A stretch of DNA of 64,000 bases from contig NZ_JBNNIX010000003.1 of NCBI RefSeq assembly GCF_050269735.1, forward strand, positions 62,001 to 126,000, in the 5' to 3' direction. The translations under genes were made by a program, and so were the position numbers. The notes under the pieces are model-generated. The model ran no database searches. It was not told the DNA's origin and was given only the letters and a program-made list of their open reading frames with translations. Each line of letters begins with the position of its first letter. The first letter of the stretch is position 1. Shown piece by piece: positions 9,378 to 17,261 of this stretch. This DNA is from Paenisporosarcina sp050269735. GTDB lineage: Bacteria > Bacillota > Bacilli > Bacillales_A > Planococcaceae.

Positions 9378-10607
9378 ATGGAGAATAGAACGATGGATAT
9401 ACATAATGGCTCACTTTTTTGGCCGACTACTTACCCACTTAGGAAACCTTTTGAAGTAAATGAAAGATTGGATTGCTATGATGTCGTGATTGTAGGTGGA
9501 GGTATGTCAGGATCTCTTTCTGCACTTGCCCTATCTGAAGCTGGACTAAGTGTAGCAATTCTGGATAAACGACAAATGGCAACAGGCAGCACGATGGCAA
9601 ACACAGGTCTGCTCCAATACTCGAACGATATTATGCTTTACGAACTGATTGATCAAATTGGTGAACGGGCTGCTGTTCGATTTTATCAGATGTGTTTAGA
9701 AGCTGTTAAAGACTTAGAGAACGTAGCAAAGCGTCTACCCATCTCTGCTGATTTTATCGTCCGTCCAAGTATTTGCTATGCAACTACGGAAGAGGATGTT
9801 GAAAAAATAAAAGTTGAGTATGAAACATTAAAAAAGCACGGGTTTCCATGTTCATACTGGGAACCTGATGAATTGTCTGCAAATTTATCTTTTACAAAGC
9901 CGGGTGCTCTAGTGACCTATGAGGATGCAGAAGTGAATCCATACCGCTTTGTAAATGGGATAATGGATTTGCTTGAAATGAGTGGAACTCATTTATTTGA
10001 GTTTGTGGAAGTAACGGATGCCCTGACAGAGAAGGATACGATTACGATTAAGTCTTCCGCAGGTGATTTTATAGCCAAACATGTGATTTACACAACTGGA
10101 TATGAAACAACTCCAGTCGGAAAAAGGATTGGTGCTGAAATCAACCGTTCGTATGCAATTGTAACGAAACCCATTGAACAGTTTTCACAATGGTATCAAC
10201 AGGCCCTAATATGGGAAACAGCCAGACCTTATTTATATACTAGAACTACAGCAGACAATCGAATCATCATTGGTGGTTTGGATGAAGAAACTGCTCAAGC
10301 ACCGAAATCTGATGAACTAATCAATAATCGAGCTGAAAAGTTACTCGATCAACTATGTGAACTCTTTCCTCAATACCAACTTGAAATTGACTATTCGTAT
10401 GGTGCAACATTCGGTGAATCTATGGATAATCTTCCATTTATCGGACAACATCCTACAAAGAAAAATCAGTATTATTTACTCGGATATGGTGGGAATGGCA
10501 CCGTTTACAGCATGTTAGGTTCACAAATTTTGCGGGATCTAATTATAAATGGCCATCATCCTGATGCCCATTTAGTACAACTAGATCGAAAATATGGCGT
10601 TAAATGA
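9378..10607 (+). CDS. FAD-dependent oxidoreductase (DAO family)
   Basis: FAD-dependent amine/amino-acid oxidoreductase of the DAO fold, 409 aa. The dinucleotide-binding motif VVIVGGGMSGSLSALALSEAG lies near residues 36-56 and ends with the acidic strand AILDK. The C-terminal FAD-contact region GESMDNLPFIGQHP and GYGGNGTVY is present. About 35 residues precede the FAD domain, similar to Bacillus proteins annotated as FAD-dependent oxidoreductases of unknown substrate. TAGGAAT precedes the ATG. It has no obvious pathway partners here: hutH is convergent and separated by repeats. It is followed by a terminator. Confidence 0.85.
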   Translation: MENRTMDIHNGSLFWPTTYPLRKPFEVNERLDCYDVVIVGGGMSGSLSALALSEAGLSVAILDKRQMATGSTMANTGLLQYSNDIMLYELIDQIGERAAVRFYQMCLEAVKDLENVAKRLPISADFIVRPSICYATTEEDVEKIKVEYETLKKHGFPCSYWEPDELSANLSFTKPGALVTYEDAEVNPYRFVNGIMDLLEMSGTHLFEFVEVTDALTEKDTITIKSSAGDFIAKHVIYTTGYETTPVGKRIGAEINRSYAIVTKPIEQFSQWYQQALIWETARPYLYTRTTADNRIIIGGLDEETAQAPKSDELINNRAEKLLDQLCELFPQYQLEIDYSYGATFGESMDNLPFIGQHPTKKNQYYLLGYGGNGTVYSMLGSQILRDLIINGHHPDAHLVQLDRKYGVK

Positions 10608-10610
10608 GTG

Positions 10611-10644
10611 AAAGGCAGTCTCCGTTTTTGGAGATTGCCTTTTG
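10611..10644 (+). terminator. Terminator after the FAD oxidoreductase
   Basis: AAAGGCAGTCTCC pairs with GGAGATTGCCTTTT around a five-base loop, immediately after the stop codon. Confidence 0.85.
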
Positions 10645-10669
10645 TTGAATTGTTAACGAACTGAGCAAT

Positions 10670-10775
10670 CGCTCAGTCTGACTTTTTGGAGTGGACGTCT
10701 GAAAAATTGACGTTCACGTCTGACTTTTGTGGGTTCACGTCTGAAAAATCACGCTTCACGTCTGAAAAGTCAGAT
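10670..10775. repeat. Five-unit 21-bp tandem repeat, core ACGTCTGA
   Basis: GTCTGA occurs at 10676, 10697, 10718, 10739 and 10760, exactly 21 bp apart each time. Units 3-5 share TTCACGTCTGA followed by an A-rich or T-rich half. It lies in the gap between convergent genes. The units resemble, on the same reading direction, the reverse complement of the repeats at 61725-61800. Confidence 0.9.
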
Positions 10776-10783
10776 ATCCCACG

Positions 10784-12313
10784 TTACTGAACGGATACTG
10801 CCTCTTTTTTCGTATAAGTTGATAACGCCGTTTCATTTTTCAAATGAACGCTGATACGTTCGATATCTGTACTGAAAATCCGGTCTTCATCCATCGACGG
10901 AACGAACGCTCTGTATTCATTCCACTTATCTTGCAGCAACGGAGACATTTTGTCTTTGCCTCTATATTCCGAACCTTGCAGCGCACAGAAGGCTTCAATT
11001 GCTAATACGCGTCGTGCATTTTGAATCATATTTCCAGCGTGTCGAGCACCGATTGTTCCCATGCTCACATGGTCTTCCTGATTGGCCGAAGATGGAATGG
11101 AATCAACCGAAGCTGGATGAGCCAGAGTCTTGTTTTCAGATACTAAACTTGCCGCTGCATATTGTAGTATCATGGCCCCTGATTGAAGTCCTGGTTGTGG
11201 ACTTAGGAACGGTGGTAATCCTTCGTTTAACTGTGGATTTACTAATCGTTCGATTCGGCGTTCCGAAACATTCGCAAGCTCCGCCACTGCCAATTTCAGA
11301 AAGTCCATCGCAAAAGCTATCGGCTGTCCGTGGAAGTTTCCCCCTGAAATGATGACTTCCCCATCCTCAAAAATTAATGGGTTATCAGTTGCTGCGTTCA
11401 TTTCGATTTCTAGCTTCTCTTTCACATAACCAAGCACTTGCCAGCTGGCACCGTGAATTTGCGGAATGCAACGAAGCGAATAAGCATCTTGAACACGTTT
11501 TTCACCTTGAGTCGTGACGAGTTGACTCCCTTGCAACCACTCCAGCATTCTACGTGCAACGTCGACTTGTTCTATATAACCACGTGCTTGATGGACGGCT
11601 GGATGAAATGCATCAGTAATTCCATGAAGCGCTTCCATTGTCATCGCAGCAATCCACTCACTTTGATAAGCCAAGGTCTCCGCTTCCAACCAGTTCACTA
11701 CACCTTGAGCTGTCATGGCTTGGGTTCCATTGATTAGCGCTAAACCTTCTTTCGCTTCTAACACAAGTGGTTCAATTCCTCTATTCCCCCATACTTCATG
11801 AGCTGGAATTTGCTGCCCTTCATGCCAGACAAACCCTTCACCAATCAATACAAGTGCCAAATGAGACAATGGAGCTAAATCGCCGGATGCTCCAAGAGAT
11901 CCTTGGGATGGAATAACTGGATGAATGGAATGGTTGACCATATAAGCCAGGCGCTCTAACACTTCAACTCGAATACCAGAAACTCCTTTCAATAATGCAT
12001 TCAATCGCAATACGACCATTGCACGGGACACTCGCTCTTCAAATGGTTCACCAATTCCACATGCATGTGAGCGAATTAAATGAAGTTGTAGTGCGTGCAC
12101 ATCTTCTTCATTAATGCTTACATCACTGAACTTACCAAATCCCGTATTAATGCCATAAACTGTTTTCCCTTCGCGGACGATTCGCTCAACCGCTTCTCGA
12201 CTTTTTTGAACTCTTGTTAGTGCATTAGAATCAAGATTTATTGTTTCATTCTGAAATAGAATGGATCGCATTTCTTCTAGATTTAAGTTATCACCTGTCA
12301 ATAAAATCATCAT
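10784..12313 (-). CDS. hutH: Histidine ammonia-lyase
   Basis: Converts L-histidine to urocanate and ammonia, the first step of histidine catabolism. The self-forming MIO cofactor tripeptide Ala-Ser-Gly is in GSLGASGDLAPLSH near residue 145. The active-site region NGTQAM and the SSANQEDHVSMG segment are also present. The ATG at 12313 has GAGGGG five bases upstream. At 509 aa it is of normal length. No hutU, hutI or hutG lies in the window, so it is an orphan here; the rest of the pathway may be elsewhere. Confidence 0.95.
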   Translation of the reverse strand: MMILLTGDNLNLEEMRSILFQNETINLDSNALTRVQKSREAVERIVREGKTVYGINTGFGKFSDVSINEEDVHALQLHLIRSHACGIGEPFEERVSRAMVVLRLNALLKGVSGIRVEVLERLAYMVNHSIHPVIPSQGSLGASGDLAPLSHLALVLIGEGFVWHEGQQIPAHEVWGNRGIEPLVLEAKEGLALINGTQAMTAQGVVNWLEAETLAYQSEWIAAMTMEALHGITDAFHPAVHQARGYIEQVDVARRMLEWLQGSQLVTTQGEKRVQDAYSLRCIPQIHGASWQVLGYVKEKLEIEMNAATDNPLIFEDGEVIISGGNFHGQPIAFAMDFLKLAVAELANVSERRIERLVNPQLNEGLPPFLSPQPGLQSGAMILQYAAASLVSENKTLAHPASVDSIPSSANQEDHVSMGTIGARHAGNMIQNARRVLAIEAFCALQGSEYRGKDKMSPLLQDKWNEYRAFVPSMDEDRIFSTDIERISVHLKNETALSTYTKKEAVSVQ

Positions 12314-12458
12314 AAACACCCCTCTACATCGAGTATATGTGTGCCTATAATGAACTGCAATTACTATTTTCCAAATTCTAACAAGATACAGTGGTAGTGT
12401 ACTATCTTAATAAAGTGTTAAAATGGAGAATATTCACATTTTTAAAGGAGGAATTGAA

Positions 12459-12944
12459 ATGGAATGGTCCACAATGTTTCATTATCATAAATGGGCGACA
12501 CAAAAATTATTGAATCATGTCGGTTCACAAGAAGCATCGATCTATCACAAAGAAGCAAAAAATTCATTTCCGTCCATTAGTGAAACTTACTCACATACCA
12601 TCAGTGTTGATTATTTATGGTTCAAGCGTTTAACTGGTATTGAAAAACCGGAATGGAAACAATTCGATGTCAGTTCCGTTGAATCGACTAAAAAAGCTTT
12701 CGCAGATTTACACGAAGAAATGGAACAATTTTTCTCGACGCTATCAGAAGAACAGTGGAAAGAAACGTTGAATTTCACCAATATAAAAGGTGCTCCGTTT
12801 TCCAATAAACGAGACGAAATGTTCTTTACGTTTATCAACCATTCTTCGTATCATCGCGGGCAAGTGACTTCATTCCTAAGGGAGTTTGACCTGGAAGGAA
12901 TTCCGGTAGACTTTATTTATTTTGCAAAAGAAATTCAAAGCTAA
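12459..12944 (+). CDS. DinB-family four-helix protein
   Basis: DinB/YfiT-like putative metal-dependent hydrolase or thiol transferase, 161 aa. Candidate metal-binding histidines are in SETYSHTISVDYLW and FINHSSYHRGQV, the usual triad positions of the family. The start at 12459 follows AAAGGAGG; the earlier ATG at 12423 has no such site. Cytoplasmic, physiological role unknown. The downstream GNAT gene begins 17 bp after the stop and is probably co-transcribed. Confidence 0.85.
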   Translation: MEWSTMFHYHKWATQKLLNHVGSQEASIYHKEAKNSFPSISETYSHTISVDYLWFKRLTGIEKPEWKQFDVSSVESTKKAFADLHEEMEQFFSTLSEEQWKETLNFTNIKGAPFSNKRDEMFFTFINHSSYHRGQVTSFLREFDLEGIPVDFIYFAKEIQS

Positions 12945-12961
12945 TTATGGAGGTTTTCCTG

Positions 12962-13513
12962 TTGTCTTTTCCTGTACTAGAATCCGAAAGACTATTATTA
13001 ATCGACTTAAATCAAACCCATGCTGTCCATCTGTTCAATCAGTTCTCTCGTGAAGATGTCACCCGGTATTATGGAATGGACCCCCTCACAACATTGGAAC
13101 AAGCAGAGAAAATGATTGCGAATATGAATAACGGCTACTCTGAAAAACGGTCTGCTCGTTGGGGTATTCAAATCAAAGAAACGGGAGAATTAGCTGGAAC
13201 AATTGGCTTGAACAATCTTCAGCTTTGGAGCAAAAAGTGTGAAGTTGGTTATGATTTGCATCCTAACTATTGGGGTAAGGGGTATGTACATGAAGCACTT
13301 GAAAAAGTATTGTCACATTGCTTTGAGACACTTGAACTATCCCGAGTTGGTGCCTTTACCTTTCCCGATAATGAAGCTTCGTGGAAGCTGTTGCTGAAAT
13401 CTGGGTTTGTAAAAGAAGGATTACTAAGAAATTACCTATACCAGGGTGGAGAAAATCACGATGCTTTTGTGTTTTCCATAACAAAAGAAGACTGGAATCA
13501 ACATCATTCATAA
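12962..13513 (+). CDS. GNAT N-acetyltransferase (RimJ/RimL-like)
   Basis: Gcn5-related N-acetyltransferase, about 183 aa. The acetyl-CoA binding region is KCEVGYDLHPNYWGKGYVHEALEKVL, and the C-terminal NEASWKLLLKSGFVKEGLLRNY is typical of the RimJ/RimL ribosomal-protein acetyltransferase group. The ATG at 12947 contains the GGAGG site itself, so the TTG at 12962, eight bases after it, is the likely start. The substrate is not predictable. Confidence 0.85.
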   Translation: MSFPVLESERLLLIDLNQTHAVHLFNQFSREDVTRYYGMDPLTTLEQAEKMIANMNNGYSEKRSARWGIQIKETGELAGTIGLNNLQLWSKKCEVGYDLHPNYWGKGYVHEALEKVLSHCFETLELSRVGAFTFPDNEASWKLLLKSGFVKEGLLRNYLYQGGENHDAFVFSITKEDWNQHHS

Positions 13514-13521
13514 TCAGAAAA

Positions 13522-13556
13522 AGAGGATGCCACAACACTTGTAGGCATCCATTTTC
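13522..13556. terminator. Bidirectional terminator between convergent genes
   Basis: GGATGCC and GGCATCC form a 7-bp stem, flanked by A-rich sequence on the left and T-rich on the right, serving both the GNAT gene and the anti-sigma gene. Confidence 0.8.
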
Positions 13557-13559
13557 CAC

Positions 13560-14894
13560 TTATTTATTAGGATTTTTTAATTCTATCTTCACATCACCCT
13601 CAATGTAATTTGGATATGCAGACAATTCAAATTGAAGAGGATTCTTGTAATCGGTTGTTTCGAAATTAATAATTGCCTGACTTTCCATTTCCCCTGAATC
13701 GTACCTCATAGCGGACGATGGTGAATGTATTAATTTCCCTCCGGCATCTTTGATTTTACTTGTTAAATCAAAATTGTAATCTCCCTCTTCTGCATGAGTT
13801 AAGAAGAAATTCACCCGTTTTTTATTTGTATCACCCAAATGCAAGCGTCCATCACGCGGACTGTTCAGTAAAATGTTTTTTTCTGTATCTACGACTACAA
13901 TAGCTTCATCCTGATTAATTGCCTGTAACTTATTAATGCGTAAATATAGTTCTTTTGGTTGTTCAAAGTAATTGCTTTGTAAGTATATGGTTTGTTCTAA
14001 CTCTCCTACTCCACTTCCACTAATTCCACCTCTTGAACCCCAAATCTCTCCATTTTCATCTTCTAAACGTAAATCTGAAAAATGTAAGATTTTTTTTGAG
14101 TTTTCCGGATTTATTTTAATTCGCACATCTACGCGGAGCGGATGAATGGTTACCTCTTCAATCGTGAACTTTTGATTTTCAATTTCAATTTCTTTACTTA
14201 ACACAAACTTATGGCTTGGTTTAACATTTTCGGGAACAGTAAATGGAATAGTAAATTCATATTCTTTTCCTTCTTTCTCGATCGTCATTAAGAGTGAAAA
14301 TGATAAATCATTAAACTTCGTTGGCTCTTGAAAATGGAAATCGATTTTATTGCTAAACTCTTTAATTGCTTGATCATCATGAGTGGTACTAAAACTACTA
14401 CTACTAGGTGAACTAATTTCGTTATTTTTTAATTCTACATTTTGAACCTGCACATTCTTAATTGATTCGTCAGATTTAACTGTGTATAAAACATTGATTC
14501 CTGATTCGTCCAGAATGACACCATCTACGGTCAGGGTTAGATCTTCCTTGGTTTGAGAAGCATTTATTTCTTGATAATAGTCATTTTCAAAAGCTGATGT
14601 TAAGCCCTTATCATAGTGAATCATTGCAACAATTTTCTCAAGGCCCGATATAGATGAAACCGCATTTGCAAAAGTTGGGGACACACGAATGGATGTGGCC
14701 AATGTGATCATAAGAAGTGCAGCTGCTGAAAGCATTCCATAATTTCGTATTTTTCTCTTTTTCTTTATTATTTTTTCATGCTTGGCACGTTCAAATCCTT
14801 GCAAAATTGCGCCATCCACCATTTCTGTAGGTATACTGATATGTTCAAGCTGTTGGCGAAGTTCATCCAATTTCTCTTGCTCTTTTTCATACAT
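13560..14894 (-). CDS. DUF4179-type membrane anti-sigma factor
   Basis: Single-pass membrane protein, 444 aa. A cytoplasmic N-terminus of about 48 residues ends in a basic stretch, a hydrophobic segment spans about residues 50-68, and a large extracytoplasmic domain of DUF4179 type follows. In known pairs the cytoplasmic part binds and silences the ECF sigma factor encoded just upstream. The start codon overlaps the end of the sigma gene by 8 bp, so both are made together. The inducing signal is unknown; the long beta-rich outer region suggests envelope sensing. Confidence 0.85.
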   Translation of the reverse strand: MYEKEQEKLDELRQQLEHISIPTEMVDGAILQGFERAKHEKIIKKKRKIRNYGMLSAAALLMITLATSIRVSPTFANAVSSISGLEKIVAMIHYDKGLTSAFENDYYQEINASQTKEDLTLTVDGVILDESGINVLYTVKSDESIKNVQVQNVELKNNEISSPSSSSFSTTHDDQAIKEFSNKIDFHFQEPTKFNDLSFSLLMTIEKEGKEYEFTIPFTVPENVKPSHKFVLSKEIEIENQKFTIEEVTIHPLRVDVRIKINPENSKKILHFSDLRLEDENGEIWGSRGGISGSGVGELEQTIYLQSNYFEQPKELYLRINKLQAINQDEAIVVVDTEKNILLNSPRDGRLHLGDTNKKRVNFFLTHAEEGDYNFDLTSKIKDAGGKLIHSPSSAMRYDSGEMESQAIINFETTDYKNPLQFELSAYPNYIEGDVKIELKNPNK

Positions 14895-15405
14895 GATCCA
14901 TTTCCCCTTTCTCGGTTAGATGTTGGCGCAGCGTTTTCATGATTTTGTGAAGACGGGATTTGACCGTGCCCTCCGGGATATTTTCCATAACTGCAATATC
15001 CTTAATCTTCGTATCTTGAAAATATTTCATATAGACCAATTGTTGTTCCTTATCAGATAGCTTATTTAACGCTTCCTGCAGTTCAAGTTGAACCGAACCA
15101 TTATTTGTTGATAGACCATTTAGATTCTCAGCATTTGTAAAACGCTTCTTTTTATTTAGCTGATCCTGGCAATAATTCATCATGATACGTGTCAACCATG
15201 TTTTAACGTAGGAAGGTTCTTTGACAGTATGAATTTTTTCGTATGCTCGATATGTTACTTCCTGCATTGCTTCTAATGCATCGTGTTCATTTCTTAAAAA
15301 AGCGAATGCTGTCCGGTATAATGTTTCTTTATTAACTCGCATGACACGCAAGAACGATTCATCATCTCCTGCAATTGCCCGTTTGACGATTTCAGTTTCC
15401 TCCAA
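14887..15405 (-). CDS. ECF-family RNA polymerase sigma factor
   Basis: Extracytoplasmic-function sigma factor, 172 aa. Region 2 runs through DALEAMQEVTYRAYEK and PSYVKTWLTRIMMNYC, which contact the -10. Region 4, LSDKEQQLVYMKYF to EGTVKSRLHKIMKTL, is the helix-turn-helix contacting the -35. TTG start with GAGGGA upstream. It is paired with the overlapping anti-sigma gene and preceded by a matching ECF-type promoter, suggesting autoregulation. Confidence 0.93.
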   Translation of the reverse strand: MEETEIVKRAIAGDDESFLRVMRVNKETLYRTAFAFLRNEHDALEAMQEVTYRAYEKIHTVKEPSYVKTWLTRIMMNYCQDQLNKKKRFTNAENLNGLSTNNGSVQLELQEALNKLSDKEQQLVYMKYFQDTKIKDIAVMENIPEGTVKSRLHKIMKTLRQHLTEKGEMDHV

Positions 15406-15439
15406 ATCGATCCCTCATTTCAACCTCTGTTATGTATTA

Positions 15440-15464
15440 GACAGTTAACATTCAAAAAAGTTCA
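15440..15464 (-). promoter_or_regulatory. ECF-type autoregulatory promoter
   Basis: On the minus strand TGAAC, 16 bp, then TGTC sits about 35 bp before the sigma gene start. AAC at -35 and GTC at -10 are the hallmark of Bacillus ECF promoters, so the pair probably activates its own transcription. Confidence 0.6.
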
Positions 15465-15474
15465 TATGAAAAAC

Positions 15475-15507
15475 AAAAAAACCTGCCACTTTATCGTAGT
15501 GGTCAGG
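15475..15507 (-). terminator. Terminator of the exopolysaccharide operon
   Basis: On the minus strand CCTGACCACT pairs with AGTGGCAGG and is followed by a run of seven T. It lies directly after the last gene of the operon. Confidence 0.85.
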
Positions 15508-16494
15508 TCAATGATGCTCAAGTTGTATTTTTTGTGCAGCTTCCTTCATGTTTAAACTTACAAATGAATATCGTTCCTTTAACATTTCAACATGTTCAAA
15601 TATACGCTCTAAAAATCTCATGTTTTCATCCAAATTTAAGCCGAAGTTATGAGGATGCCACCAAAGATGATAGATTTCTCCTTTTTTGGCGGCATAGGTA
15701 AGACTATTTTTAATTCGAATTAAGCGGAAATATTCCAACATTTTCATTTTTTTACTATACGGTCGGAGAAAACGACTCGCTGGCAGGTTGATAATCGGAT
15801 TTTGACTACTCTTTTCCAACTTGTACGTATGATGCCCAGTTAAATTTATATAGTGATCAACTAATCGTGTTGCCCTTTTGAGTGGGTGTTGTTGTCCATA
15901 ATTACTTGCCTCGTATACCCAGCTATTTTCATTTCCTCTGTAACTGATAACTCCATGTTTTTTACAAATCTCCAAGTAATAGTGATCAGTTTGATTTCTT
16001 GGAAAAATAAATGACTTCATATCAACATGCCGCTTTTCCAAAATGTTCTTACAAGCGATTAAATCTGCTTCAAATTCTTCTACTGTTTGTCCTTCTTCCA
16101 AACAGTAAAAATGTGAAAAGGTGTGTGAACCAATTTCCTGATGAGGCGTTTCTGCAATTCTACGAAGAAAGGAAGCGCCAAAATGGAAGGGGTCCATTGA
16201 TTCGTCTTCACCCACCCTATCCAATTTTTCGTAAGGGGAAAAATATGATTCCCGATAGGAAGGTTTTAGTTCGGGCAGGTTTTCCAACATCTCTTGTTTC
16301 GTAACAAAACATAATAAACCGACCACTCCCCAGGTTGCGTGAACTTCATATTGCTTAAACAAATCCAACATTCGAGGAATGGCTTTTCTTGCCCCTAGTA
16401 AATGGGCTCCGTACTGTTCCAATGAAAATACATCGTGTACTCCCCAGTTCAGCTCAAAGTCCAGTGACACAATTAAGGATCCCGGTTGGGTCAT
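15508..16494 (-). CDS. Polysaccharide deacetylase (NodB fold)
   Basis: Carbohydrate esterase family 4 / NodB-like deacetylase, 328 aa. SLDFELNWG near the N-terminus gives the catalytic and metal Asp, and GSHTFSHFYC near residue 135 gives the two metal His. The C-terminal half ends with the HLWWHPHNFG motif. No signal peptide, so it probably acts on a lipid-linked precursor inside the cell. The ATG at 16494 overlaps the previous stop as ATGA. The last gene of the operon, it probably removes acetyl groups from the sugar repeat unit. Confidence 0.85.
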   Translation of the reverse strand: MTQPGSLIVSLDFELNWGVHDVFSLEQYGAHLLGARKAIPRMLDLFKQYEVHATWGVVGLLCFVTKQEMLENLPELKPSYRESYFSPYEKLDRVGEDESMDPFHFGASFLRRIAETPHQEIGSHTFSHFYCLEEGQTVEEFEADLIACKNILEKRHVDMKSFIFPRNQTDHYYLEICKKHGVISYRGNENSWVYEASNYGQQHPLKRATRLVDHYINLTGHHTYKLEKSSQNPIINLPASRFLRPYSKKMKMLEYFRLIRIKNSLTYAAKKGEIYHLWWHPHNFGLNLDENMRFLERIFEHVEMLKERYSFVSLNMKEAAQKIQLEHH

Positions 16495-17261
16495 TGATGT
16501 TTCCAACGAGAATTCATTTTCACTTTACGTATCCACAAAATAAACTTTCCCATCCTGTTTTTTGGAACATAACCGGAATATGCTTTCACTATTTCGCCCC
16601 CAAAGCCCATTTTAAATTGACGAATGTTTTCATCAGTTGTCAAACTTCCTAAATCATAAATTGCGTGTCCATTCTTTTTGAACCATAAAATATTTTTCCA
16701 TAGTAAGTATCGACTTGCCAAACTGTAAAGACGTTTTATATCAGGTGCATTGTTTCTTCTATAATGAGAAGCAGAATACAAGGTCAATGCCCTTATACGA
16801 TCTGTCAGGTAAATGCGATAACACAATGTTTCCTCTTTTTCACCCAAGATTTTCGTTAATACGAGGGCATGTTGGTCCCGTAATAATTGCAACGTTTTTA
16901 AGTGAAAAGCATTACATCGATGGGTGTGTTTATTTTTTGCAAAATGATTGTAGAATTTCTGAAAGAGTAGTAAATCTTGATTTGTGGGGTCAGTTTGGAT
17001 GATGTGTGTAAAAGATTTTGCTGCAGCTTGCTTAATTTGACTACGGTTAGACTTCCTTAGATTTCCAAAGAGTATTTCTTCTGGCAAATTCAAATTAATT
17101 TGATAGGTTTTTTGTTCTGATAAATTGGGAATTGGGATTAGAGCATTTGAATAGCTTACAATAGATGAAGACAAATTCTCCTCATGCAGTTGTGTTGCAT
17201 AATAAATTTGAGCAATTTTTATATACCAACTTGTTCTTAAGAGGCTTAATATATAGGTCAC
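16491..17261 (-). CDS. GNAT/FemAB-like acyltransferase
   Basis: A 256-aa protein resembling the BioF2/CelD-type GNAT domain in FemAB-related proteins: the central block CYRIYLTDRIRALTLYSAS, the later YDLGSLTTDENIRQFKMGFGGE, and a basic C-terminus. Such proteins transfer acyl or aminoacyl groups to sugars or peptides. It begins at GTG overlapping the previous stop (GTGA) with little ribosome-binding sequence of its own, so coupling is likely. Donor and acceptor are unknown; context suggests decoration of the exopolysaccharide. Confidence 0.65.
   Translation of the reverse strand: MTYILSLLRTSWYIKIAQIYYATQLHEENLSSSIVSYSNALIPIPNLSEQKTYQINLNLPEEILFGNLRKSNRSQIKQAAAKSFTHIIQTDPTNQDLLLFQKFYNHFAKNKHTHRCNAFHLKTLQLLRDQHALVLTKILGEKEETLCYRIYLTDRIRALTLYSASHYRRNNAPDIKRLYSLASRYLLWKNILWFKKNGHAIYDLGSLTTDENIRQFKMGFGGEIVKAYSGYVPKNRMGKFILWIRKVKMNSRWKHQ

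Noticed and set aside
10670..10775. Possible CRISPR array
   Set aside because: The repeat core is only about 10 bp in a 21-bp step and the rest is also partly repeated; there are no spacers of 30-40 bp and no cas genes.
10784..12313. Complete histidine-use (hut) operon
   Set aside because: Only hutH is present; neighbours on both sides belong to other functions.
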